From: Clitoria ternatea
Taxonomy: Eukaryota; Streptophyta; Magnoliopsida; Fabales; Fabaceae
DNA: 64,000 nt
Assembly: GCA_037962975.1 (NCBI GenBank)
Contig: CM075673.1
Location: 155,888,667 to 155,952,666, forward strand
Direction of reading: 5' to 3'
Under the pieces are notes generated by a model, which saw nothing but the letters and a program-made list of their open reading frames with translations, was not told the origin of the DNA and did not search any database. The stretch's first letter is position 1; each line of letters starts with the position of its first letter. The position numbers and the translations under genes were made by a program. Below are positions 22,988 through 33,964 of the stretch, one piece after another.

Positions 22988-24289
22988 TCAGTCCTCCATG
23001 TGATCCTCATCATCTCCCTCCTTATCTGCATCACCCTCTGACTCAGCATGTGCTCCAGATGGTCCATCAGTCTCAGGGTAAGTGGGTAAATCACCAGGCC
23101 AAGCTACATGAGCTGTGAACTCAGCTGGTGTGACATAAGGTGCTCCCTCTCCCTGAAGTCTGTACTGATAAAATGCATCATGAAGATGCATGTAAGTTCT
23201 ATGTGTGGCAGCCATCATCTGCATCATATGTTGATGCTCAAGTGTCATCCTAGCAAATCCCTCTGTGATAGCATCAGCAGGTAGTGGCTGAACTGGTGGT
23301 CTCCTCATCTTCTGTCTGGGCTGAGCCTCCTGCTCCAATGGTGGAAGCTCGCACTGCTGGACAGAGTAATCTCTGTTCACTAGAACTTTGGGGACTCTCC
23401 CTAAAGAACTAGTGAACTCTGGTGATGGCACAACAACTCCTTGCCTCCTCAGTAAGGCAGATATGATGAGAGGGAATGGGATAGGACGATTCACCTTATA
23501 CCCAAGGGCATAAAGGTGAATTTGCTCAGCAATAAGCTCAGTAATATCAATAGTATGACCCTGAAGAATGGAATAAAGGAGGCAGCAGTGATCAACTGGG
23601 ATAGAAGAAAGGTGGGTGACAGGAGTAATGTTATGTAGTGTGAGATGGGACCAAGCCTGAGCTATGGGAGTCAGCTGGGTTTTGAGGAGGTTAGATGGAG
23701 TCCTCCCAACCTTACTCAGGTTGAAGAAGATTCCATCCTTGCTCAAGAAGTGAGCAACCTGATCTTGGAAGTATCCTAGATCACCATCCTCAGTTGCGAT
23801 CTTGTTTCTGTTCTCCTTCCAGAAACAAGTATCGCTCTCGGTAGTAGGCTCCCAAGGGTTACCCAGTAGGGTACTAATAGTGTCTCGGTCATAAGCAATA
23901 TGCCGGCCCCTAACCCAACTCGTCCTCTGATGTCCAATGTTCGGAGAGTCCTGGCGAGTCCTGTAGGCATTAGCATAAAATTCTGTCACTAAGATGGGAT
24001 CCCCCTCAGTAGGTAGGGAAAACAGAGGTCCCCATCTCCTACGTTGGACCTCATCCTGTAGCTCAGGATAGTCTCCAGCACTTAAATCCAAGACTCTCTC
24101 CCAGATGAGTCTTTGGCCCTTTATCTGATGAAACCGGGTGCATTTCGCATCAGTTTGAAATCTGGTAGGGTCTCTCAGTCCTAGCACCTCCTCTCCCTGA
24201 AGATCTGGATCTTCAGAATTGGTGTCAGTGTCTGTGGTCCTTCTCTGTCTCTTAGGACCAGTAGAAGGAATGGATTTCTTAGGTGTCAT
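22988..24289 (-). CDS. A2 env-like ORF, uninterrupted (433 aa)
   Basis: An open frame from ATG 24289 to the stop at 22988. The N-terminus is basic and low-complexity (MTPKKSIPSTGPKRQRR), resembling a nuclear-localisation-like stretch. A globular middle follows (REFYANAY-like FYANAY, WVRGRHIAYDRDTI near residues 125-140, HLYALGYKVNRPIPFP near 255-275). Next comes a Gln/Pro-rich part (residues about 315-345), then AHVAWPGDLP, and an acidic tail (EGDADKEGDDEDHMED). It is homologous to the broken A1 ORF. Athila/Calypso elements carry an ORF here that is called env-like, but I see no signal peptide, transmembrane helix or cleavage site, so an envelope function is unproven. The start codon directly follows a splice acceptor (ACAG). 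It has no stops, unlike the gag-pol of the same copy. Confidence 0.85.
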   Translation of the reverse strand: MTPKKSIPSTGPKRQRRTTDTDTNSEDPDLQGEEVLGLRDPTRFQTDAKCTRFHQIKGQRLIWERVLDLSAGDYPELQDEVQRRRWGPLFSLPTEGDPILVTEFYANAYRTRQDSPNIGHQRTSWVRGRHIAYDRDTISTLLGNPWEPTTESDTCFWKENRNKIATEDGDLGYFQDQVAHFLSKDGIFFNLSKVGRTPSNLLKTQLTPIAQAWSHLTLHNITPVTHLSSIPVDHCCLLYSILQGHTIDITELIAEQIHLYALGYKVNRPIPFPLIISALLRRQGVVVPSPEFTSSLGRVPKVLVNRDYSVQQCELPPLEQEAQPRQKMRRPPVQPLPADAITEGFARMTLEHQHMMQMMAATHRTYMHLHDAFYQYRLQGEGAPYVTPAEFTAHVAWPGDLPTYPETDGPSGAHAESEGDADKEGDDEDHMED

Positions 24290-25058
24290 CTGTAAAAAAA
24301 GAAAAATTAAAAATCAAACACATTACACTATTTAAAAATCGAATATTAAAAATTTTAACAATTATTTTTGTTTTTATATTTAAAATGTCACAAAATATTT
24401 TCAAAAACTATTTATACAAAAGAAATTTTAACAAAAATTCACACAAAATGCAACATGCATATTTTTATTTTTAACAAAACATAAATTTCACAAAACTTGC
24501 AAAATCATACAACATACATATTTACAAATTTGTTCAAATTTATGTATTTTTATTTTTATGCAAGAAAGTATAACAAACATGCAAACTAAGAAATTTTATT
24601 AATTCAAAAGAAAACAACAAACAACAAACAGAGGCATACTAAACAGATTTATTAAAAACAGAAAATGAGTTATACAAATAACAGAAGATAACACACAAAA
24701 ATTAACAAAAATCAGCAACAGAGGCTGACGCTACGCGTGAGTAGGATGCTACGTGTCAGCTCTGTTCTTCCCACGCTACGCGTCAGTGGGACGCTACGTG
24801 TGGGATTACAGTTCATGTCTCACGCTACGCGTCAGTGGGACGCTACGCGTAAGGTGCGTAGTTTCAAATACAGAAACAAGGGTTGCGCAGTCACAACCCC
24901 CCCCCCCCCACACACACACACTTAATTCAATCAGAATTATTTCCTAAATCTAATAGCAAAAAGATCCCAATGGTTTTCTAATCCTAATCCTAACCAGATG
25001 CATTCTAAAAATTAAAATTAAAATTCAATTAAAAGAGAGAACGGAGAGGTTTACTTAC
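24290..25058 (-). other. Predicted intron upstream of the A2 env-like ORF
   Basis: On the minus strand a strong donor CCCAA/GTAAGTAA at 25058 and an acceptor TTTTTTTACAG ending at 24290 bound 769 nt. The acceptor is flush with the ATG. Palindromic ACGCTACGCGT words lie inside it (24725-24860), as does a C9-11 run near 24897 followed by CA repeats. Confidence 0.5.
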
Positions 25059-25486
25059 TTGGGATTCTCTATGTAATGAAGCGAAGAAGAAGGAATGTGG
25101 ATGATTGAAAGTGGGAATTAGGGTTCTCCGAGGTAAAGTGAGGCAGAGAAGGAATTTTAGGTTTTAAAACCTAAGATTGGGCTTCTCTGGTTCAGTTTTA
25201 AAAACTGAACATGGGCCCTGATGCTACGCGTGGTTGGGACGCTACGCGTCAGGTTAAAATTTTAACCTCCACGCTAAGCGTCAGTGGGACGCTACGCGTG
25301 GGGTTCTAATTTTTAAAATTCAAATTTTTTTATTTATATAAAAGAAAAATAAAAAGAAATAATGGGTTGCCTCCCATTGAGCGCTTGATTTACAGTCTCT
25401 AGCTAGACATCCTGCACATCACAAATCAGTCAAATAACAAATGGTAGTGAGTGTGTTAATCTCACCACCCAGATATGTTTCAATCT
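25059..25486 (-). repeat. A2 pol-env spacer with GACGCTACGCGTC-type palindromes
   Basis: This short spacer carries GATGCTACGCGTGG, GACGCTACGCGTCAG, CACGCTAAGCGTCAG and GACGCTACGCGTGG between 25219 and 25302. It parallels the A1 spacer, which carries a different palindrome. No coding sequence beyond the integrase end near 25443. Confidence 0.75.
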
Positions 25487-26690
25487 CTACCCATTAACCA
25501 TCCAACTTTTTTTGGAAGTTGGGTCTTCAATTTCAACTGCTTCATAAGATTTAACTTCCTTGATTACAAAAGGGCCTGACCATTTAGATTTTAATTTACC
25601 AGGGAACAGTCTTAATCTTGAATTAAACAATAAAACTTGCTGACCTGGTATGAAGTGCCTATTTTTAATTTTCTTATCATGATAAGTTTTTACCTTGTTC
25701 TTGTAACTTCTAGATGTCTCATAAGCATTGTTTCTTATTTCTTCCAACTCAAATAACTGCAACTTTCTTTTGTCAGCTGCTGCATTTGGATCAAAGTTGA
25801 GAAATTTTAAAGCCCAGTATGCCTTATGTTCCATCTCTACTGGAAGATGACAAGCTTTTCCATAGACCACTTGGAAAGGAGAAAGGCCAATTGGAGTCTT
25901 AAATGCAGTTCTGTATGCCCAGAGTGCATCATCAAACTTTTGTGACCAATCTTTTCTAGAGGAAGACACAGTCTTTTCCAAAATCTTTTTTGACTTCTCG
26001 ATTTGAAATCTCAGCCTGTCCATTGGTTTGTAGATGATATGTTGTGGCCACTTTATGTCTCACTCCATAATGTTATAACACTTTCTGAAGAACTCTGTTA
26101 CAAAAATGTGATCCTCCATCACTGATCAAAGTTCTTGGTGTTCCAAACCTACAGAAAATATTTTTCTTCAAGAAATTCACTACAGTTTTGGTGTCAGCAT
26201 TAGGTGAAGCAATTGCTTCTACCCACTTTGAAACATAATCAACTGCCAAAAGAATGTATTGATTGAATTGAGAATAAGGAAAAGGTCCCATGAAATCAAC
26301 ACCCCAACAATCAAATACCTCAACCTCCTGAATGTTTGTGAGAGGCATTTCTTGTCTTTTGTTAACATTACCTATTTTTTGGCAGTTATCACAAGCTTGC
26401 ACAAATGAGTGAGAATCTTTAAAAATGGAGGGCTAATACAAACCTGATTAAAGAATTTTTGCAGCAGTTATTTCTCCATTAAAATGTCCTCCATAAGGAG
26501 ACTTATGATAATGCCACAACACATCTTTCTTTTCCCAGTCGGGTACACAACGACGTAACAAATTATCCACACCAATTTTAAATAGATGAGGGTCATCCCA
26601 CACAAAGTATTTTGAATCTTTGAAAAAAAATTTCTTTGCTGCCAAGTTAAATCATTTGGAAGAATTCCTGCTGCTTTAAAATTGGCCATA
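25440..26690 (-). pseudogene. A2 integrase
   Basis: Pieces in order on the minus strand: WDDPHLFKIG and the HHCC finger (HYHKSPYGGH, CDNCQK near 26395), the first Asp in CWGVDFMGP near 26310, and the second Asp in LISDGGSHF near 26120. After a frameshift comes the Glu region (NGQAEISNRE near 26010-26030), then another frameshift into the long C-terminal part (DALWAYRTAFKTP, KWSGPFVIKEV). A stop lies near 26448. All three catalytic residues can be seen but not in one frame. Integrase would join the cDNA to the host chromosome. Confidence 0.88.
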
Positions 26691-28305
26691 TCAGCAAACC
26701 ATGGCCGTTTTGTTGTTTCAAAAAGTTTTTCATCAGGAAATTCTTCCAAGATGTCTTTTTCTTTGACAGTGACCTCATCATTCATTAATCTGGAAAGATG
26801 GTCAGCGACCATATTTTCACTACCCTTTTTATCTTTGATTTCAAGATCATATTCTTGAAAGAGTAAAATCCATCGGATTAATCGAGGTTTAGAATCAGTT
26901 TTGGTCAAAAGATACTTGATTGTAGCATGATCAGTGAAAACAATTATTTTTGATCCAATCAAATTTGATCTAAATTTTTCCAAGGCATACACTATAGCTA
27001 GTAATTCCTTTTCAGTAGTTGCATAATTTATTTGATTTTCATTTAAAACTTTACTAGTATAGTGTATAACCCTAAAAACTTTTTCATATCTTTTACCTAA
27101 AACTGCTCCTACAGTATAATCACTTGCATCACACATAAGTTCAAAGGGTAAATTCCAATTAGGATCAACAATTATAGGGGCAGAAACCAATTTTTCTTTC
27201 AATGAATTAAAAGCTTTAAGACATGTTTCATCAAACTTGAATTCAACATCTTTATTTAGAAGATTTGTTAAAGGTTTAGTAATTTTTGAAAAATCTTGAA
27301 TAAATCTTCTATAGAATCCAGCATGTCCTAAAAAACTTCTAATACCTTTTACATTCACAGGAGGTGGGAGTTTAGAGATTACCTCTATTTTGGCTTGGTC
27401 TACTTCAATACCTTTAGAGGAAATTTTGTGACCAAGTATAATTCCTTCTTTTACCATAAAGTGACATTTCTCCCAATTAAGCACCAAATTTGTTTCAATA
27501 CACCGCTTCAGTACGGTGTCCAGATTGGTTAGACATGTTTCAAATGAATTTCCAAAGACTAAAAAATCATCTATGAAAATCTCAATGCTCTTTTCAATTA
27601 GATCTGCAAAAATAGCAAACATGCATCTTTGAAAAGTAGCAGGTGCATTACACAATCCAAATGACATTTTCCTATATGCAAATATACTAAAAGGACATGT
27701 AAAAGCAGTCTTTTCTGATCAAGAGGGTCAATAGCAATTTGGTTATATCCAGAATATCCATCAAGAAAACAATAGTAAGCTTGTCCAGACAATCTTTCAA
27801 GCATTTAATCCATAAAAGGAAGTGGAAAATGATCTTTTCTTGTTGCTTGATTTAGTTTTCTATAATCAATGCACATTCTCCAACTAGTGACAGTTCTTGT
27901 TGGGATTAATTAATTTTTATCATTAACAATTACTGTCATACCACCCTTTTTTGGAACAACTTGTACCAGACTTACCCATGCACTATCAGAAATGGGATAG
28001 ATAATACCTGCTTTCAGCAATTTCAAAACCTCTTTCTTAGTTACCTCTTTCATGGTTAGATTGAGGCGTCTTTGGGGTTGAGCAACAGGTTTAAAATTAT
28101 CTTCCAGTAAAATCTTATCCATGCAATATGATGGGCTTATACCTTTCAGATCTTCAAGTGTCCATCCAATTGCTTCTTGATTCCTTTTTAATACTTCAAC
28201 CAGTTTTTCTTCTTCTGTTTCACTTAACAAATTACTAACAATCACTGGTTTTAAATTACCTTCTTTCAAAAAGATATACTTTAAGTTGGAAGGTAGCACT
28301 TTCAA
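26468..28305 (-). pseudogene. A2 reverse transcriptase and RNase H
   Basis: RT entry at 28305-27910 (LEDLKGISPSYCMD, AGIIYPISDSAW), then a stop at 27907, CIDYRKLN, a stop near 27804, FLDGYSGYNQIA, and a frameshift near 27700 before SFGLCNAPATFQRCM. The catalytic block reads FIDDF near 27560-27575. RNase H shows MCDASDY, TEKELLA and FTDHATIKYL. In A1 the two stop positions read Glu and Gln. The frame from 27667 is open for 399 codons and passes out of frame with integrase near 26640. Confidence 0.88.
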
Positions 28306-29225
28306 TTCAGGTATCTTGATTTCTTCAACAGGTACTTCTTGAATTTCTTGAATTTCTCTTGATTTAGGGAAAATTTCTTTCCTTTGATCAAAATTTTCAA
28401 GATATTTGTCTACCTGTTTTTCTTCTTATTCATTCAAAAATTCCACAGAGTTACTTAATAACTTATTTAAAGAATCAGAGTTCGACATACCTGTGGATAT
28501 GGAGAAGCATACTTTGTCAAGAACATCCACCTTAAAACAATCTTGTTTCAGATTGGGATGTTTGATGGCTTTAAAAACATCAAAGTTTACTTCTTCATCG
28601 TGAACTCTTACTGCCAGCTTACCATTATCTACATCAATGAGCACTCAAGCAGTCTTCATGAATGGTCTTCCCAGAATTAGGGGAACTTCAACATCTTCTT
28701 CCATGTCTAATACCACAAAGTCAACAGGGAAGTAGAACTTGTCAACTTTCACAAGTACATCTTCCACAATACCATGGGGTCTTTTGATTGATCTATCAGC
28801 CAATTGCAGAGTCATCTTTGTTCTTTGAGGATCAAGGTCACCAATTCGCTTCATCATACTTAGAGGCATTAGATTAATGCTATCCCCTAAGTCTAACAAG
28901 GCTTTTCTAATGTTCATACCTCCAATGGAGACAGAAATGGTGAAACTTCCAGGGTCTTTCGACTTTACTGGCATATTATGTTACAAAATAGCGCTGCAAC
29001 CTGCTTCCAGTTCAACAAAATTTCTTCATCAGACCTCTTCTTTTTGGTGAGCAATTCTTTCATAAACTTTGCATATGTTTGCATCTGTTCCAATGCCTCA
29101 GAAAATAGAATGTTTATGTGTAATTGCTTAAAGATTTCAAGGAGTCTCTTGTATTCCTTTTCCTTATCCTTCTTTGATGGTGTATGTGGATAAGGTAAAT
29201 TTTTAACTGGAGGTGTCTGACCCAA
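28306..29225 (-). pseudogene. A2 protease and flanking linker
   Basis: After a frameshift from gag, the frame shows the pre-protease block (MQTYAKFMKELLTKKKR) and then the aspartic protease. The active-site block reads DLGDSINLMP where A1 has DLGAS: the small residue after the catalytic Asp-Leu-Gly is replaced by Asp. The LILGRPFMKTA block follows and a TGA stop at 28645 separates it from the acidic linker (28426-28644). A role in polyprotein processing is known for the family; this copy is unlikely to work. Confidence 0.85.
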
Positions 29226-29245
29226 ATACTGATTTTTTTATTTTT

Positions 29246-30634
29246 TTATTTTTTGATTTTTTTATTTTTCATCATTATTTTCTTCATCTTTTTTCTCTTC
29301 TTCTTCTTTCTCTTTTTTTTTTGCTTTTCTTTTTTCTCTTTTTCTTCTTCTTTTTCTTTTTCACAATCATTTCCTACAACTTTACCACTTCTTGTAAAAA
29401 TAACATTACATTGTTCTCTTGGATTTTGAGTGTTTGTAGAAAAACCAGAGCTTTTCATGTCAGCTACTTCTTTTGCTAACTGTCCTAATTGCATGTCTGA
29501 CGCCTTGCGTGCGGCTTCATTTGTTTGCATGTATTGAAGCAACTGTTGGATAGACTCTTCTATCCTAGTTAGCCTTTCTGTTTGATCAGATTATGGTTGT
29601 TGTTTGAATTGATTGTTAGGAGATCGGTTAGAAGATCCAACATCTTGTTTCCAGCCAATATTCTGATTTTGCCACCCCTGCGGGTAATTGTTAGGAAAAG
29701 AATTACCAAGATTGAAAGGAAAATTACCTAAAGGTATTCTTTGATGGTTCAAAAAATTGGCTTGCTCTTGCTCATTTCTTTTAGGGGCACAGTAAGCACA
29801 TGGTTGTTCTCCCATGCAATGCATACATTGTTTTAATTGAACAGGAGGTGATGATGACATTTGAGCAATTTGAAGTTTCTCCAATTGTTTACTCATAGCC
29901 TCAATTTGTTGAGTCAGTAATTTTTGTTGAGCTAATACTGCATCATTTACCCCCAATTCGAGCATACCTGGCTTTCTTTGTACATTACCTCTTTCATGTT
30001 TTACTTGTCGGTCACTAATAGACATTGATTCCAATATTTCTATTGCTTCTTCCACAGTTTTGTTCATTAAAGAACCTCCTGTACAAGCATCTAACATTAT
30101 TTTAAATTGAGGTAACAAACCATGGTAAATGATCTTTACCTTTTCGGCATCATTTAAGTTGTGGTTTGGACATTTCCTCAAAAGTTCCTTGAATCGTTCC
30201 CATGTTTCTCCTAATGACTCATCATTGTTTTGTGAAAAAGAATGTATGGCTGTCATGGCTTCAAAATATTTTGAAGGAGAATAAAATCTTTCCAAAAATT
30301 TTCTCTCGACATCGGACCAGTTTGCAAAACTACCGGGTGGACAAGATTTAAACCATTCTTTAGCTTTCCCAATCAAAGAAAAAGGAAACAATCTCATGTA
30401 AACTGATTCTTCTTGATTGGGTTCAAAACCAATTGTGCTGCACAACTCATAAAAAACAGTTAAGTGTTCATAAGGTTCCTCATTATTTAAACCAGCAAAT
30501 TGATTATTTTGAATAATGTTTAAAGTAGCTGGTTTAATTTCTACAGCAGCAATAGGTCCTTGATACATCCCTAAAACACGAGGTGGTCCATTAATAGCAG
30601 CAAACTGTCCCAATGTTCTTCTTTCAGTAGCCAT
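29246..30634 (-). pseudogene. A2 gag
   Basis: ATG at 30634. The first 347 codons hold the Athila-type gag core (GLNNEEPYEHLTVFYELC, LFPFSLIGKAKEWF, WSDVERKFLERF, up to about residue 210). A Gln-rich region and a cysteine block (CMHCMGEQPCAYC) follow, the latter lacking the knuckle His. A TAA at 29591, from CAA by comparison with its neighbours, interrupts the frame. The frame then continues to 29246 through a Lys/Glu-rich low-complexity end (purine run on this strand, about 29226-29380), where slippage probably caused the frameshift into protease. Confidence 0.88.
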
Positions 30635-30916
30635 ATTAGAATTTTCAGAATTTTTAGATTTTTCAAAAGAAGATGAAGTTGAATAAGTTTTTGTTTTTTT
30701 AGATTTTAATGCTTTAAGTTTCTATATAAACTTCTCGATCTCAGGATCAAAGAACACCTTTCCTGCAGAAGATCGAGTTTGCATAAACACACTAAATAAA
30801 GGTTAGTAAAATAATGTTAAAATGAATAAATAAATAAATAAATTGAAAATTTTTACTAAGGTAAAATATTTTTACCACGGTAATTAAAAAATTACTATTT
30901 TACTAAATCAATTCAA
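30635..30916 (-). other. A2 leader between primer site and gag
   Basis: 282 nt of AT-rich leader with no ORF of note. It would contain packaging signals by analogy, but nothing specific is recognised. Confidence 0.5.
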
Positions 30917-30934
30917 TCCCCGGTGACGGCGCCA
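30917..30934 (-). promoter_or_regulatory. A2 primer-binding site (tRNA-Asp type)
   Basis: On the minus strand, TGGCGCCGTCACCGGGGA lies 7 nt inside the 5' LTR end. It matches the primer site complementary to the 3' end of tRNA-Asp described for Athila and Calypso, with small differences in the middle. Confidence 0.85.
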
Positions 30935-30941
30935 GAAAACT

Positions 30942-32488
30942 TGTTAGACCCGTTTATAATGTTGCAGAAAACTTGTTAACTTCGTGTTACTGTTGGGTCT
31001 TTTAATTGGCATGCGCACCAATCGTTTGTAGTTTTCAAAATTTAGATATCGTTCTACTGGGATTGAAAGTCCAATAATTATAGTAATTTTTTAGTTACTA
31101 TGGTAAATTTATCAAAACCTATTCACAAAAGAATAATTTATATACAATTCATACAATATTCACAAGATTGCATAGCTGAGTTTTTCATGTGATAAAAAGA
31201 AAATAACAATCTATCTAAAAAGTTGAGTTGCAATTTAAAATAGCTAAGATACTTGAGGATAAAACACAGATAAACAAATTATGTTGGAATTTGGATTCCT
31301 AATCTATAATAACAATGGAGGAACTCAAAACATGCATATTTAATCATCAAGTTCATGTCATTGCAGCTTAAAATCATTATAACTGATCTCTCGTGATATA
31401 AATTCTAAGTATTCACCGTAAAGTCCGATCCCTCGTGAGCTTTCTCAGTAAAAACTTACATTAGGTTTTGGCCTTATGGCAACAATAATTATCAATTCTA
31501 TCCCTAGTAATTGGCATATTAAGGGTATTCCAACTTTTACTTTTATTAAATCAAGTTTTAATAAGGCATAAATAATCATTCTCCCGTTTGATATTTATAC
31601 TAATAAAACAAGTTTCAATACGCATGAAAATCATTCTCCCGTTTGACGTTCATACTAATAAAAGATTGAAATACTAACATGCACTTGAATCATAAACATG
31701 CAGAGATTTAATTCACAACATCATAATCAATAGACTAGTTCACCAATTCCAACATAAACAAATTAGTTACACATGGTGAAAGTAAAAACAACACTTACAG
31801 TGATTGACATTACAAAGGCAATGGAAACTTCACGGTACAACGATCATAATACTACATAATACTCTCAAGTATCTAGAAAACTATTCTAGAACTACAAAGT
31901 CATAAAAGAACCACTCAAACACGAGTGTATAAGAGAAGAAGAGAGCTCATAATGTGGGATGGATGCTTACGAGTGTGGAGAATGGCCCTATTTATAGGGC
32001 TGGGGAAGGGTGCTGACGCTACGCGTCAGGTCCCTGACTCAGCTCCCATTAAACAACTTGAAGTGGCCACTATGGAATTATTAATTCAATCATGCCTTGC
32101 CATTTGTCCCTGTCTCCACTTCGGCTTGGACATTTGTGAGTAGTGGAGAGGCCAATTATGGGTCAAAGGCTGAGTGCTTGGCCACCTGGAAGTGGAGTCC
32201 ACATAGCTTCTAACGCTACGCGTGGCTGTGACAATTATGGGTCAGCATCAGAAATCCCCACGCTACGCGTGGTGTTCATGCTACGCGTCAGCTCTCCAGA
32301 TCTTCATTTTTCTCTTTAAATTCTTTACTTTTTCACTACAAAACTAGAGAAAATTGATCAAGGGCAAATTATTTCCAACAACATCCATTTATTGAATTTA
32401 AAACCTAATTTTCTAACAATTTAAGCTAATTTTTATTATTTTTACAAAATTTTTATTAAAGATTTTATTGTAAATTTGAGGACTAACA
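30942..32488 (-). repeat. A2 5' LTR
   Basis: Pair of 20163-21708. TATA box at 31989-31996 on the minus strand; U3 palindromes at about 32010-32290. At 32230-32243 one palindrome copy present in the 3' LTR is replaced by CAATTATGGGTCA, which also occurs just upstream near 32153. Confidence 0.93.
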
Positions 32489-32690
32489 GAGACATAGATG
32501 CCACTTGAAGGATGAAGGCATTTACATCCTTTATGCATAGGGGAGACCTAAGAAAACACATTCTGAGGACCTAAAATCAAACTTGTGAGCATTGCAAGGT
32601 CAAAGGAAAGAAAAACAGGCACACCTAAATACTTTTAAACTCTTAAAATTAGGAGAGTGATTTGATTTCATTGGATAGATAAAATTCTTC
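32489..32690 (-). pseudogene. Copia integrase C-terminal remnant, upstream half of the split copia gene
   Basis: On the minus strand this reads the region between integrase and RT of copia elements (FDFRSSECVFLG, then a HKG-KCL-like block). It runs up to the A2 insertion and continues at 20162 with the ISKNVLFNEH-type block. This places A2 inside the copia gene. Several frameshifts are present. Confidence 0.65.
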
Positions 32691-33320
32691 TGGCAAGTAC
32701 ACCAATTGTTAAAAAGTAGTAATTAATATCATTCTTGCAAGGATTGTGTTAAGTACCACAAACCAGGGAAATCACTATCTGAACCTTACCAAGAAAGTAA
32801 TTTTTTTTTAGGTTTGTCTGAATTATATTATGTTTTTTTGGTTTTCTAACAGTTATGTCATAATTAAGTAATATGAAAATGTATTCTAACAGCATATTGG
32901 AATTAATCTCAGCATACAACTTCATTTAAATTTGCATAACAGTAACATTAGATTCAATCACAGCAAAGTTCAATTTCACAGATGAATAATTTCTAATTCC
33001 TTAAGTAAGTATCACTAATTCAGCATAAAGTAATCCTAATCCCTTAGGTATTAGTTCATGCTAAATCCAATTAGGAAATTTAAGAGAACCCTAGTTATTC
33101 ACCTAATCCCTTAGGCCTGAATTAACTAGGTTAGCAAATGTAAACTTAAAGCTCTCACCACCATTCCGCTCTAATGATTGCCTCTGAATAAGCCTTGGAT
33201 TTCCCAATCCAAGAGGTGTAATCCCACACTTGCTATGTTTAGAACTTGCTTCAAGTGTATCCTTTACTTCAATCACTTGAACTCAAGATCCATTATAACT
33301 TTGATCAATGCTAATGATCC
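32691..33320 (-). repeat. LTR fragment O, related to N, minus oriented
   Basis: On the minus strand it shares the TTGGTGTACTTGCCA word and the repeated CCTAAGGGATTAGG leader text (32995-33120 against 17830-17960) with LTR N. It therefore looks like the U5 side of an N-family LTR in opposite orientation. No coding content. Confidence 0.5.
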
Positions 33321-33921
33321 GGTGTGAATACTGGCCCTATAAAACTAATGACACCAGACATAATTGAAACACCAATAAATACTAAGTACAAAAAAATCAG
33401 GGGAAAACCGGACTAACCATTCAGGATACTAGAATTAAGATCTATCAGTACGGAATAAGTGATGACGACCCCGGTCAAAAACTGCAAGTGGGTAACTTGT
33501 ACCTGCCAAAAGCTGCAGGCTCTTATCGCTGACAGAGAGGTCAAATCACCACTTACGATTAAGGGAAGACTATATATATAACTCATTCATTAAGCCATAA
33601 ACATGACAGGACATTTTCTCTTCTACCTTAAGACTCTCTGTAATACACATTTCTTTCTGTTATCACTGTACTAACTTAAGCATCGGAGTCCCTTTTACAG
33701 GTACACCTCCGGTGTGGTTCATTGGACAACGGTTGGAATTGACTTATTTCTTACCTTAGCGTGAAGAGCTTGGAGTTCCCAATGAACCCATGTTTATAAT
33801 ACTGTACTCCCACTGAGACGGTGTAATATCAAGAGAGATTGAGAGTTACCTTTTGAGACCGGTTCGGGAGGTTCTACTTTAGACCTCGTATATTGGCCAA
33901 ACCATTGGAACGCCCGGTGGG
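33321..33921 (+). repeat. Part of the 5' LTR and primer-site-like sequence of G
   Basis: A TATATATA box near 33571 is followed by the text ACTTAAGCATCGGAGT near 33673-33690 that I know from Tat-type LTR R/U5 regions. TTGGAACGCCCGGTGGG at 33905-33921 resembles a decayed primer site. LTR borders are not certain. Confidence 0.5.
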
Positions 33922-33964
33922 ACTCTATAAATTTTGAAGTCCCACATCGTAGAAAGTAGAAGAC

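Larger units (their letters stand above)
20158..32493 (-). mobile_element. Near-complete Athila/Calypso-type element A2
   Basis: LTRs at 30942-32488 (5') and 20163-21708 (3'), about 1546 bp each and roughly 97% alike by eye. They are bounded by TGTTAG/CTAACA and flanked by GAGAT (20158-20162) and GAGAC (32489-32493), a target duplication with one mismatch. The element contains a tRNA-Asp-type primer site, gag, protease, RT, RNase H, integrase, palindromic spacer, env-like ORF and polypurine tract, all on the minus strand. It interrupts a copia pol gene. Gag-pol has several stops and frameshifts; the env-like ORF is open. Non-autonomous in this state. Confidence 0.93.

Noticed and set aside
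24895..24920. C-run followed by CA repeats as a possible sequencing or assembly fault
   Set aside because: A plain low-complexity run inside the A2 spacer; nothing else suggests an assembly break here.
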